This document shows, piece after piece, positions 16,257 through 25,207 of a stretch of DNA of 64,000 nt. Position numbers and translations under genes: made by a program. Positions within the stretch are counted from its first letter, which is position 1. The number at the start of each line of letters is the position of its first letter. The notes beneath the pieces were generated by a model. It did not search any database, was not told where the DNA came from, and worked only from the letters and a program-made list of their open reading frames with translations. The stretch comes from Shouchella tritolerans (GTDB taxonomy: Bacteria > Bacillota > Bacilli > Bacillales > Bacillaceae_D). The DNA lies in the NCBI RefSeq assembly GCF_025770735.1, contig NZ_JAODPB010000003.1, positions 124,001-188,000 on the forward strand, in the 5' to 3' direction.

Positions 16257-16723
16257 GTGCTCACCTCTCTATTCATATTGGAGCCTGTTTCTCGTTAGCT
16301 CTCATTGTTAGTGTAAAGGAGACAGCTTTCCAAATCTATTTAAGATCTGATAAAGAATGCGTGAAATGATCTTAATAAAACGAAAAAATGCTGAAATTTT
16401 CCATGCGCACAGCCACACTGTCCGTTTTATGGTCCCACAAAAGACTCGTGGTTTAATTGTGAACGCTATGAAGGGGGCGATCTGATGCCTTACGATGTTC
16501 CACAGTTCCCTTTCCAAAAACACTCGTTCTTCATTAGAATAACTTTTTACATATGTTCCCCTTTATTTGAAGGGAATCACTTGGCAGTAGTGAAACAATA
16601 TGTACATTCGATTAATCGTCACTTTCAAAACGTTCCCCACCTGAGTACGCCTATACAATTAGCTAGGAGTTACGTAAAACGCGAACAAAAGCAATTAGAC
16701 AAATTGGAATGGAGGAAAATGCC
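16257..16723. other. 467-base gap without a supported gene
   Basis: No convincing coding sequence, repeat or clear promoter seen. An 81-codon frame on the plus strand (16485-16730) overlaps the activator start and has no family resemblance. The 3' end supplies the ribosome site of the sigma-54 activator. Confidence 0.5.
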
Positions 16724-18433
16724 ATGGTAAAGCAATTGACCATCAACCAATCTGGTTTTCATGTAAGCCACTATTGGATCGAACCTGTTTCCTTTGCTCT
16801 CTATGAAGAACGGACCATTCAGGAGTGGGCCCGTTTGTTGCAACATGCAGGCTCTTTGATCGTTCTTGTGACAGAAGAAGATGAACTAGTTGGGGCGTTG
16901 CTTCCAGAAACGATAGTGGCAGCGATAAGCAGTGGAAAAACAGCGATTGATAAAGCGTTAGAATCGGTAGAAGTGATTGAAAATGAGGAAAGGCATAGAT
17001 CTAGTCCAGACGGAAGTAAATTGGTTCTCATCAAAGAGGGCGATGATTACATTGGTGCCGTAACAAGAGAAAACTGGCGGCGGGCGCGGGAAGAGTACGA
17101 GCAAAAAGCGATACTGGAAGCGATTTTAGAAAACGCGTATGAAGGGATCGTTATTGTCGATAAGCAAGGAAACATCGTCAAAATGAACAATGCCTACCGC
17201 AGCTTTATTGGCGGAAAGGACGAAGCGGAAGTCGAAGGCAAGTTTGTCGCTGATGTAATTGAAAATACGCGCTTACATGAAGTTGTAAAATCAGGCATTC
17301 CTGAGCGAGGCGTGATCCAACGGATTGAGGGGCAGAACATGGTGGTCCACCGTATCCCAATTTGGCAAGATCGCCGTGTTGTCGGAGCTGTTGGCATGTT
17401 GATTTTTGAAGGCGTTTCCGAGCTTTATGAAATTTTGCAGCGAGCACGCATTTTTTTAAGTGAGGAGGCACTCTCAACTGAACCAACAAATCGAAACGAG
17501 ACACCAGTCGAGCGCCGGCTTATAGGCAGGAGCGAGGCGCTTCAATCGTGCAAATGTTTTGCCCGCAAAGTAGCACGCACAAAAGCGACAGTGCTATTAA
17601 CAGGCGAAACAGGTACGGGAAAAGAGCTGTTTGCCCGTTTGATCCATCAGATGAGCAACCAAGCCAATGGACCATTTGTTGCAATTAATTGTGCTGCCAT
17701 GCCGGAAACGCTTCTCGAAGCTGAGCTGTTCGGCTACGAAGAAGGAGCCTTTACAGGCGCGCGACGAGGCGGGGCAGTAGGGAAATTTGAACAAGCTAGT
17801 GGTGGTACGCTTTTTTTAGATGAAGCAGGGGAAATGTCGAATGCGTTGCAAGCAAAGCTACTTCGTGTCCTTGAGACAAAACAAGTAGACCGGGTTGGCA
17901 GCTGTCGCCCGATCCAAACCGATTTTCGGTTAATTGCTGCTACGAATGCTGATCTCAACCAACTAGTGGCCGAGGGCAAGTTCAGAAAAGATTTGTATTA
18001 TAGGCTCGTGGCGATCACATTAAACATCCCGCCGTTGCGCGAGCGTAAAGAAGATATTCCTTATTTAGTTAGCGCGTTTATGGACCGTTTTGCACAAGAA
18101 TATGCGATGAGGCAAAAACGATTTTGTGAAGACGCTTTACACGCTTTCCTTGAGTATGATTGGCCTGGCAATGTTCGTGAGTTGGCGAATGCGATCGATT
18201 ACATTATGGCAATCGGCGAAGGAGAAGAAGTGACAAGTGATACACTGCCTCCGTTTTTGCGCAACCATGCCGCAAAGAAAGAATCATTAAAGGCGGTGGC
18301 GAGGCGTTCTGAGAAGCGGCGAATCGAGCAAGCGATCCTATTAGCGAACGGAAATAAGGCAAAAGCTGCAAAATTGTTAGGCATCCACCGTGCGACATTG
18401 TACCGTAAGCTAAAAGAAGAAGAGTCGTCGTGA
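16724..18433 (+). CDS. sigma-54-dependent transcriptional activator (PAS, AAA+, Fis)
   Basis: A 569-residue enhancer-binding protein. An N-terminal region of about 120 residues (possibly CBS-like) is followed by a PAS domain (about 130-235: [21 protein letters not shown]). The AAA+ domain has Walker A GETGTGKE, the sigma-54 contact loop [10 protein letters not shown] and Walker [12 protein letters not shown] Fis-type helix-turn-helix closes the protein ([20 protein letters not shown]). ATG 16724 is preferred to 16709, whose bases form the GGAGGAAA ribosome site. It directly precedes a -24/-12 promoter and should switch on the dehydrogenase genes in response to a small ligand bound by PAS or the N-terminal region. 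Confidence 0.93.
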   Translation: MVKQLTINQSGFHVSHYWIEPVSFALYEERTIQEWARLLQHAGSLIVLVTEEDELVGALLPETIVAAISSGKTAIDKALESVEVIENEERHRSSPDGSKLVLIKEGDDYIGAVTRENWRRAREEYEQKAILEAILENAYEGIVIVDKQGNIVKMNNAYRSFIGGKDEAEVEGKFVADVIENTRLHEVVKSGIPERGVIQRIEGQNMVVHRIPIWQDRRVVGAVGMLIFEGVSELYEILQRARIFLSEEALSTEPTNRNETPVERRLIGRSEALQSCKCFARKVARTKATVLLTGETGTGKELFARLIHQMSNQANGPFVAINCAAMPETLLEAELFGYEEGAFTGARRGGAVGKFEQASGGTLFLDEAGEMSNALQAKLLRVLETKQVDRVGSCRPIQTDFRLIAATNADLNQLVAEGKFRKDLYYRLVAITLNIPPLRERKEDIPYLVSAFMDRFAQEYAMRQKRFCEDALHAFLEYDWPGNVRELANAIDYIMAIGEGEEVTSDTLPPFLRNHAAKKESLKAVARRSEKRRIEQAILLANGNKAKAAKLLGIHRATLYRKLKEEESS

Positions 18434-18458
18434 TTTAGCGACAGTGGCAAGGCTTTAT

Positions 18459-18478
18459 GTTGCAAACTTGCGATACAG
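18459..18478. promoter_or_regulatory. possible upstream activator site
   Basis: TGTTGCAAACTTGCGATACA is an imperfect palindrome around GCAA-AC-TTGC, about 50 bases upstream of the -24 element. This is closer than usual for a sigma-54 enhancer but plausible as a binding site for the adjacent activator. Confidence 0.35.
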
Positions 18479-18483
18479 TTTAT

Positions 18484-18497
18484 AGAAAACGCTTACA
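18484..18497. promoter_or_regulatory. cre box upstream of the sigma-54 promoter
   Basis: AGAAAACGCTTACA has one mismatch to the consensus TGWAANCGNTNWCA. Suggests CcpA control layered on sigma-54 activation. Confidence 0.55.
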
Positions 18498-18514
18498 GTC
18501 ATCTTGCTTGGTGG

Positions 18515-18531
18515 TTGGCATCATTTTTGCA
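18515..18531 (+). promoter_or_regulatory. sigma-54 (-24/-12) promoter
   Basis: TTGGCATCATTTTTGCA: the invariant GG (18517-18518) and GC (18529-18530) are separated by exactly 10 bases, matching TGGCAC-N5-TTGC. It lies 28 bases upstream of the first dehydrogenase gene and next to a sigma-54 activator gene. Confidence 0.85.
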
Positions 18532-18558
18532 ATGGCAAAACAACAAGGAGGGGATTAG

Positions 18559-19743
18559 ATGCAATCAACAACTTGTCATTTGCCGGCCACGATTATTTAT
18601 GGGGAAAACAGTTTTTTGCAAGTTGGCGTTGAAGCTGCAAAGCTAGGAAGCAAGGCGCTGATTATTAGCGATGCAGTGATGGAAAGGCTAGGGAATGTTG
18701 AACGAACCCAAGCTTTGCTAAAGAAAAGCGGAATCCCATCGTATTCCTATTTAGGTGTAGCAACTGAGCCGACGGATACGTACGTGTATGAGGCTTTGAA
18801 TTTGTTTCGTACAAAAGGCTGCAATGTCATTGTTGCCCTTGGTGGAGGAAGCTGTATAGATACAGCTAAAGCTGTCGCGGTACTAGCAGCCAATGGCGGA
18901 GCAATCGATGAATACATGAACGGGCGTACTATTGCGAGAAAAGGAGCGGTTCCTTTGATCGCCTTGCCGACAACAGGTGGCACTGGTTCTGAAGCAACAG
19001 ATGCGACAGTAATTACGAACACGCACACAAATGTCAAAATGATGATCAAACAGCAAGCCTTTATGCCACGGACGGCCATTGTTGATCCAGTACTGACAAA
19101 ATCGACACCTAAACACATTACTGCAGCTACTGGAATTGACGCGCTTACCCATGCGTTGGAGGCTTACATTAGCAAAAGGGCACATCCTTTTACCGATGGA
19201 CTGGCGCTATCAGCAATTAAGCGGATTTTCCATTATCTGTTGCCCGCCTATAAAGATGGCAACGACATCAAGGCAAGACATGAAATGTTGTACGGCTCGC
19301 TACTCGCCGGTATGGCTTTCTCCAATTCATCGGTTTGTCTTGTCCATGGGATGTCAAGACCAATTGGCGCCCTCTTCCATGTGCCACACGGCGTCTCTAA
19401 CGCGATGCTTTTACCCGTTGTGCTCGAATATACAAAGGAAAGTTGCCAGGAGCGCCTTGCCTCAATCGGCCGTGTTCTCTTTCCTGGCAAGAGCGGTGAA
19501 TGTTTTGAAACACTAGCTAATACCGTAGTTGAAGAGATCGTCGCCCTTTGCGCGAAAGTCGATATTCCTACATTGCCAGACTGGGGCGTTAAAGAAGAGG
19601 CGTTTATGCCAATGCTTCATAAAATGGCTGACGATGCACTTGAAAGCGGAAGTCCGCAAAACAACCCGCGTGTGCCGTCAAAACAAGAGTTGATTGAGCT
19701 GTACGAGGCCCTTTTTCAACGGAATTCGGCCGTTTCCCGTTAA
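18559..19743 (+). CDS. iron-containing alcohol dehydrogenase (4-hydroxybutyrate dehydrogenase candidate)
   Basis: A 394-residue group III (Fe-ADH) enzyme. The NAD(P) motif is ALGGGSCIDTAKA and the metal ligands lie in DALTHALEAY and LVHGMSRPIGALFHVPHG. It follows the -24/-12 promoter with an AAGGAGGGG ribosome site. With a GntP-type permease next and a GabD-like enzyme at the end of the cluster, the best substrate guess is 4-hydroxybutyrate, oxidised to succinate semialdehyde. The family is promiscuous, so other hydroxy acids or alcohols remain possible. Confidence 0.85.
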   Translation: MQSTTCHLPATIIYGENSFLQVGVEAAKLGSKALIISDAVMERLGNVERTQALLKKSGIPSYSYLGVATEPTDTYVYEALNLFRTKGCNVIVALGGGSCIDTAKAVAVLAANGGAIDEYMNGRTIARKGAVPLIALPTTGGTGSEATDATVITNTHTNVKMMIKQQAFMPRTAIVDPVLTKSTPKHITAATGIDALTHALEAYISKRAHPFTDGLALSAIKRIFHYLLPAYKDGNDIKARHEMLYGSLLAGMAFSNSSVCLVHGMSRPIGALFHVPHGVSNAMLLPVVLEYTKESCQERLASIGRVLFPGKSGECFETLANTVVEEIVALCAKVDIPTLPDWGVKEEAFMPMLHKMADDALESGSPQNNPRVPSKQELIELYEALFQRNSAVSR

Positions 19744-19758
19744 GGAGGCGTAGACAAT

Positions 19759-21090
19759 ATGATCAGCATGATTGGCTTATTAGGTGCACTGGCCCTTTTA
19801 GTCGTATTAACGTTAAGAGGCGTCAATATTATTATTGCCGCACTTCTTTCTTCTGTTCTTCTTGCTTTAACCGGAAGGCTTAATTTAAATACGGCAATGG
19901 TCGGACACTATATGGAAGGGTTTACAAACTATTTTGCTTCTTGGTTTTTGGTTTTTCTTTTAGGGGCAATTTTTGGCAAAGTCATTCAAGACACAAGAGC
20001 GGCGGAAGCAATTGCCGATTGGATCGAGCGGAAATTGGGAGCAAAGTGGGCGCTGTTTGCTGTGATTGCCGCATGTGCGATTATGACTTATGGAGGCGTC
20101 AGCTTATTTGTGGTTGGTTTTACCGTTTACCCAATTGCCGTATCCCTGTTTAAGCTCGCCGATTATCCGCACCGCTTTATACCGGTTGCGATTGTGTTCG
20201 GTTCCATTTCGTTCACGATGACTTCACCTGGCTCACCTGAAATCCAAAACATCATTCCAACCGAGTTCTTTGGCACACAACCGACTGCTGGCGGTTGGAT
20301 TGGTGTTGTAAGCGCGGTCTTCATTATGGTTGCAGGCGGCCTATGGGTCAGGTATATGTTGAAAACAGCACTGAAAAAAGGCGAGCGTTTTTCGCTCCCG
20401 CAAGACAGTCCCCTATACGGGCTAGAGGAAGAAGCGCTTGATGAACTGGCGGCAGCAAAAGAGCGCGTGTTGCCAAAGCCATTGTTTGCCTTGTTGCCGT
20501 TAGCGATTGTGCTTGTTTCTTTAAATGTGCTGTCGCTTTATATGGCGGCCAAAACGGCTGTATTGGTTGCGTTGCTTCTGGGCATCGGAACGACATGGCT
20601 GTTTAACTTGAAATTTGTGACGCAAATCGGAGAGTCACTCGCCGTAGGCGCGCAAAATTCTCTTGTCGCGATTGCCAATACGTGCGCTGTTGTCGGCTTT
20701 GGCAGTGTCGCTGCACAAGTGCCTGCTTTCGATTTGTTTTTACAATCCTTGTTGGGTGCAGCAAGTCAACCGTTCGTTAGCCTGGCTTTGTTTGTCACGG
20801 TCATTTGCGGGATTACCGGATCTGCATCAGGCGGCCTTGGTATTGCTTTGCCGCTCATTGCCCCCGATTATATGGAACGCGGCGTAGACCCAGGAGCGAT
20901 GCATCGTATTTCCGCGCTTGCTTCCGGCGGTCTAGACTCATTGCCTCATAACGGTTTTGTCGTAACGACGATTCGGGCTATATGCGGAGAAACCCATAAA
21001 CGAGCATATGGGCCTATTTTCTTAGTGTGCACCATGTTACCGACTGTCGCACTTGCCATTGCCGTCGCTCTCTATACGTTTTTTTACTAA
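19759..21090 (+). CDS. GntP-family carboxylate permease
   Basis: A 443-residue, very hydrophobic membrane protein with 12 or more predicted helices. It has GntP-type features such as FGSISFTMTSPGSPEIQN and GITGSASGGLGIALP plus LDSLPHNGFVVTT near the C-terminus. Members move gluconate or hydroxy acids such as 3-hydroxybutyrate with protons. It lies 15 bases after the dehydrogenase with AAGGAGG, so it is in the same operon and probably imports the hydroxy acid that the dehydrogenases oxidise. Confidence 0.85.
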   Translation: MISMIGLLGALALLVVLTLRGVNIIIAALLSSVLLALTGRLNLNTAMVGHYMEGFTNYFASWFLVFLLGAIFGKVIQDTRAAEAIADWIERKLGAKWALFAVIAACAIMTYGGVSLFVVGFTVYPIAVSLFKLADYPHRFIPVAIVFGSISFTMTSPGSPEIQNIIPTEFFGTQPTAGGWIGVVSAVFIMVAGGLWVRYMLKTALKKGERFSLPQDSPLYGLEEEALDELAAAKERVLPKPLFALLPLAIVLVSLNVLSLYMAAKTAVLVALLLGIGTTWLFNLKFVTQIGESLAVGAQNSLVAIANTCAVVGFGSVAAQVPAFDLFLQSLLGAASQPFVSLALFVTVICGITGSASGGLGIALPLIAPDYMERGVDPGAMHRISALASGGLDSLPHNGFVVTTIRAICGETHKRAYGPIFLVCTMLPTVALAIAVALYTFFY

Positions 21091-21339
21091 TCATAACTGC
21101 ACCGCAATTGTAAGGCAGCGTCTATCAATTGTAGGTGCTGTTTTTTATAAGGAGGCGTTTGCGGATAAAGGGCGATGTTTATTTTCAACTCTATTTAACG
21201 AGACGATTGTTCAGGAAGCTGTCGCCTTAAGGTAGAGAGGGAATCGAAATTTATTTAGAAAGGAAACGGTTTTTTGCATGCAATCCGCTGAAGCAGCCAA
21301 GCTAATGAAAGAGAACAAAAGAAGAGAGGCGAAATTCGC

Positions 21340-22269
21340 ATGCTATGCCGTTCAAATGATGAACTGGAATTGCTCGTTAGCCAGGCAAGAGCGTTTGCTG
21401 AGCAAGGAAACGTGGCCAATTATATTCCTGCCTTAGCTGCTGCTGATAAACATGAGCTGTCAGTAGCGTTGTACTACCCTGATGAAAAAGGTTTTATGGC
21501 TGGGGATACGGAAGAAAATTTCACACTACAAAGCATTTCAAAAGTGCTTTCCTTAGCGCTAGCGCTTATCGATCAAGGGGAAGAATACGTGTTCACTCGT
21601 GTTGGAAAAGAACCGACAGGCGACCCTTTTAATTCGATCGCTAAATTGGAGACCAATAAGCCTTCCAAACCGCTCAATCCAATGATTAATGCCGGCGCTC
21701 TTGCCGTTACCCATATGATTAAAGGAAAAACGGCGGGCGAGCGGTTTGAACGTTTACTGGACTTTATCTGTTGTTTGACAGGAAATGAAACCATTACGTA
21801 TAACAAAGAAATAGCCCAATCAGAATTTGAAACAGCCCATTTAAACAGGGCTCTTGTTTATTTTATGAAAGAACATGGCGTCATTGATGAAGATGTAGAA
21901 GAGCTCATGGACCTTTACACAAAACAATGCGCGATTGAAATGAATTGTATCGACTTAGCGAGGGTCGGCTGCGTTCTGGCCATGGATGGCCGTGATCCCG
22001 ATACAGACAAGCAGCTCTTGCCTATAGACGTTGCCCGGATATGCAAAACATTTATGGTCACATGTGGCATGTACAATGCTTCAGGTGAATTTGCCATCAA
22101 TGTCGGTATTCCAGCAAAAAGCGGGGTCTCAGGCGGAATTATGGGTGCTGTCCCGAAAAAATGCGGGATTGGCATTTGTGGGCCGTCTCTCGACGAAAAA
22201 GGCAACTCCATTGCCGGGATCAAATTGCTGGAAATGATGGCCAAACGTTATTCACTCAGCATGTTTTAA
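21340..22269 (+). CDS. glsA: glutaminase
   Basis: A 309-residue cytoplasmic glutaminase of the serine-dependent beta-lactamase-like fold that converts glutamine to glutamate and ammonia. Motifs: FTLQSISKVLSLALAL (catalytic Ser-x-x-Lys), PMINAGALAV, CGMYNASGEFA and GIPAKSGVSGGI. Length is typical. The ribosome site (AGAGAGG) is rather distant from ATG 21340. A 249-base gap separates it from the permease, and no -24/-12 motif is visible in that gap. Its role within a hydroxy-acid cluster is not obvious; a glutamate/GABA link is possible. Confidence 0.93.
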   Translation: MLCRSNDELELLVSQARAFAEQGNVANYIPALAAADKHELSVALYYPDEKGFMAGDTEENFTLQSISKVLSLALALIDQGEEYVFTRVGKEPTGDPFNSIAKLETNKPSKPLNPMINAGALAVTHMIKGKTAGERFERLLDFICCLTGNETITYNKEIAQSEFETAHLNRALVYFMKEHGVIDEDVEELMDLYTKQCAIEMNCIDLARVGCVLAMDGRDPDTDKQLLPIDVARICKTFMVTCGMYNASGEFAINVGIPAKSGVSGGIMGAVPKKCGIGICGPSLDEKGNSIAGIKLLEMMAKRYSLSMF

Positions 22270-22392
22270 AAAGTGGTTGTGAACAGACCAAACGGTTGGG
22301 CTGATCAATAGTGTGAAAGAGTAAAAAATGCCGCTTTATATCCAGAAAAAAGGATGTTCTGCTAAAATGATGAAACAAGGAGGCAGTCGAAA

Positions 22393-23553
22393 ATGGTACA
22401 CGTTTTTAAAAGCGCTTACAAAATTTTGATGGGCATAGGAGCTATTTCCCATTTAGACAGTGAAATAGCAAGGTTAAAAATAAACAATCCCCTTGTCGTT
22501 ACTGATAAAATGATTAAGAAGGCTGGTCTGCTTGAGGAAGTGACAGAGATGCTTGCTGGGCGTCGCTACGGCGTATTTTTAGAAGTGGAGCCAGAACCAG
22601 CATTTTCGGTTGTAGAAGCGTGCAAACAAACATTTGCCGCTGGCGGCCATGATGGCTTGATTGCCGTAGGTGGTGGCAGTGCTCTTGACACGGCTAAAGC
22701 GACGGCAGCTTATGTTCGTTATAACGGCGAACTTGCTGATTTGATCGGCACTGATTTAGTCCCTACAAAAGGGGTGCCGCTCATTGCCATTCCGACCACA
22801 GCCGGAACAGGCTCCGAGGTAACGAATATAGCGATTCTGTCCGACGATGACGCTAAGCTAAAAAAAGGAATTGTCAGTGACCATTTGCTTCCTGACGTGG
22901 CAATCGTTTCTCCAGAGTTGTCGAGGACAACCCCTCCTGCTGTTACAGCAGCGAGCGGCATAGACGCCCTTGTCCATGGAATTGAAGCGTACTTGTCTGT
23001 AAACGCATCGCCCCTTACAGATGCTTTTGCCCTTCAGGCAATTGAAAAAATTGCCCGAAGTTTGCCCGAAGCGTACGCAAAGCCAACAAGCCTCGCAGCA
23101 CGGGAAGAAATGGCCGTCGCCAGCTTAATGGCTGGCATGGCATTTGGCAACGCAGGAGTCGGCGCTGTCCATGCCCTCGCTTATCCTCTTGGGGGACGGT
23201 TTAAAATTGCTCATGGTATCAGCAACGCCGTGCTATTGCCCTATGTAATGAGGGAAAACAAAGTTGCCTGCGTCGACCGGCTTGCTGTGATCGGAGAAGC
23301 GTTAGGCGTAAAGGAGAAAGGGATGGGAGCGAGTGAAGAGGCTGACCAGGCGATAAGCGTCATGGAGCGCCTTTGCGGTCAAGTCGATATTCCAAGCAAC
23401 CTTAGAAAGTTTGGGATAAAACGTGGAGACCTTACGGCTATGGCAGAAGATGCAAGTAAAATCGACCGTCTCTTAAAGAACAACCCTCGTATGCTTCAGC
23501 GTGATACCATTTTGTCGATTTATGAACAGGCATGGGTAGGGCGGCCAGTGTAG
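22393..23553 (+). CDS. iron-containing alcohol dehydrogenase, second copy
   Basis: A 386-residue Fe-ADH family enzyme with AVGGGSALDTAKATAAYV, IPTTAGTGSEVTN and metal ligands in GIDALVHGIEAYL and GAVHALAYPLGGRFKIAHG. It is only distantly similar to the first dehydrogenase of the cluster, so it is probably not a recent duplicate. AAGGAGG precedes the ATG. It is followed 60 bases later by the GabD-like gene, suggesting a two-step alcohol to aldehyde to acid route. Confidence 0.85.
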   Translation: MVHVFKSAYKILMGIGAISHLDSEIARLKINNPLVVTDKMIKKAGLLEEVTEMLAGRRYGVFLEVEPEPAFSVVEACKQTFAAGGHDGLIAVGGGSALDTAKATAAYVRYNGELADLIGTDLVPTKGVPLIAIPTTAGTGSEVTNIAILSDDDAKLKKGIVSDHLLPDVAIVSPELSRTTPPAVTAASGIDALVHGIEAYLSVNASPLTDAFALQAIEKIARSLPEAYAKPTSLAAREEMAVASLMAGMAFGNAGVGAVHALAYPLGGRFKIAHGISNAVLLPYVMRENKVACVDRLAVIGEALGVKEKGMGASEEADQAISVMERLCGQVDIPSNLRKFGIKRGDLTAMAEDASKIDRLLKNNPRMLQRDTILSIYEQAWVGRPV

Positions 23554-23613
23554 TTGGTATGGTCAAACAATGGAAATGGTGTATTTTCAAAAATGAAAAG
23601 GAGTGAGCTTGTT

Positions 23614-25032
23614 ATGAATCATGCACTGTTTATCAATAATGAATGCGTAGCGACCGACGATATGATCGAAGTAGAAAATCCGGCGACAAAAGAAGTGATT
23701 GGCACAGTTGCAAATGGGGGGAAACAGGAAGCTTTAGCAGCGGTCGACGCCGCTGCGGCGGCACTGCCAGAATGGCGAGAAAAGACGGCGGCAGAACGAG
23801 GCGCGTATTTGCAAAAGTGGTATGAGTTAATTCAGCGGGAGGAAGAAGAAATTGCCAAGTTAATGACACTAGAACAAGGAAAGCCTTTTGCAGAAGCCCT
23901 TGGTGAAGTCCGTTATGCCAACAGTTTCTTGTCTTGGTATGCAGAAGAAGGGAAGCGTGTCTATGGCGAAACGGTTCCTGCGGCTGCAACCAATAAACGT
24001 ATTTTTGTGCAAAAGCAAGCCATTGGCGTTATCGCTGCCATTACACCGTGGAATTTTCCGGCGGCCATGTTAACGAGGAAGCTAGGGCCTGCTTTGGCAG
24101 CAGGTTGTACAGCGGTCATTAAGCCATCAGAGTTAACGCCATTTACTGCTTACCGGATCGTTGAATTGGCTAAAGTAGCAGGCATTCCAAAGGGAGTCGT
24201 TAATATGATTACAGGAGACGCCCAACAAATCGGGGAAACGTGGATGGCCGATGAACGGGTGCGAAAAGTGTCATTTACTGGTTCAACGCGTGTCGGCAAA
24301 CTGCTTATGCGCCAGGCAGCCGATACTGTCAAAAAACTGTCGCTCGAATTGGGCGGTCACGCTCCTTTTATCGTAACCGCACAGGCCGATATTCAAAAGG
24401 CAGTAGATGGCCTCATTGCTTCAAAGTACCGCAATGCCGGACAGACGTGCGTCTGTGCAAACCGCATTTACGTCCACGAGTCGATTAAAGCACCTTTTAT
24501 AGAGGCTTTTTCTGCTGAAATGAAAAAGCTAAAAGTGGGCAACGGCATGGAACCAGATAGCCATATTGGCCCTCTTATTAACGAAGCGGCTGTTGCAAAA
24601 GTACAAAAGCATATAGAGGATGCGAAAGCGAAAGGAGCCGAAGTGGTCTTTGGCCAAGAAGCCGATGCCACAAACGGCTATTTCCAAACACCTGCCCTTA
24701 TTGGCAATGCGACCGATGACATGCTTTGCATGAAGGAAGAAACATTTGGACCGCTCGCGCCGATTGCCACGTACACTTCAACAGAAGAAGTGATCGAAAG
24801 GGCGAACCACTCCCCCTATGGTTTAGCAGCATATGTGTATTCAAACGACTTATCTGAAGCTGTTGCCATTGCGGAAGGGCTTGAATATGGCATTGTTGGA
24901 CTGAATGATGGTTTGCCTTCGGTCGCCCAAGCGCCATTTGGCGGTATGAAAGAAAGCGGCCTTGGCCGTGAAGGTGGCCATTGGGGCATTGAAGAATATG
25001 TAGAAGTGAAATATATATCGTTGCAACTTTAA
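23614..25032 (+). CDS. gabD: NAD(P)-dependent succinate-semialdehyde dehydrogenase-like
   Basis: A 472-residue aldehyde dehydrogenase. Nucleotide-binding motifs are TPWNFPAAM and FTGSTRVGK, the general-base Glu is in LELGGHAPF, and the catalytic Cys is in NAGQTCVCANR, the GabD-type Cys pair. The C-terminus PFGGMKESGLGREGG is typical. ATG 23614 is preferred to an upstream frame start at 23554 because AAAAGGAG lies about 10 bases before it. It likely oxidises succinate semialdehyde to succinate, closing the cluster pathway into the TCA cycle. Confidence 0.87.
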   Translation: MNHALFINNECVATDDMIEVENPATKEVIGTVANGGKQEALAAVDAAAAALPEWREKTAAERGAYLQKWYELIQREEEEIAKLMTLEQGKPFAEALGEVRYANSFLSWYAEEGKRVYGETVPAAATNKRIFVQKQAIGVIAAITPWNFPAAMLTRKLGPALAAGCTAVIKPSELTPFTAYRIVELAKVAGIPKGVVNMITGDAQQIGETWMADERVRKVSFTGSTRVGKLLMRQAADTVKKLSLELGGHAPFIVTAQADIQKAVDGLIASKYRNAGQTCVCANRIYVHESIKAPFIEAFSAEMKKLKVGNGMEPDSHIGPLINEAAVAKVQKHIEDAKAKGAEVVFGQEADATNGYFQTPALIGNATDDMLCMKEETFGPLAPIATYTSTEEVIERANHSPYGLAAYVYSNDLSEAVAIAEGLEYGIVGLNDGLPSVAQAPFGGMKESGLGREGGHWGIEEYVEVKYISLQL

Positions 25033-25035
25033 AGA

Positions 25036-25069
25036 GAACCACCCATTCCTCCGCGGGAATGGGTGGTTC
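25036..25069. terminator. strong hairpin after gabD
   Basis: A 14-bp stem (GAACCACCCATTCC arm at 25036-25049 with its complement at 25055-25069) and short loop. No T-run follows, so it may be Rho-assisted or act as an RNA end. Confidence 0.6.
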
Positions 25070-25207
25070 AGTATGTAGACGAACGCTCGTATACGCTGTT
25101 TAAAGCAAGACCATGCTTTGAGATCGGTGTCCTATCCGCTTCTTCATCTACAAGCATCATGGATCAGTCTGATTTTGTCGTCTTTTCCTTTTCCAGTAGC
25201 TTCCCTT

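Noticed and set aside
16485-16730. 81-codon plus-strand frame before the sigma-54 activator
   Set aside because: It overlaps the activator start, shows no family resemblance and has only a weak G-rich stretch ahead of its ATG.
21241-21300. Possible second -24/-12 promoter before the glutaminase (GGTTTTTTGCA)
   Set aside because: The GG and GC are not separated by 10 bases, so the spacing fails.
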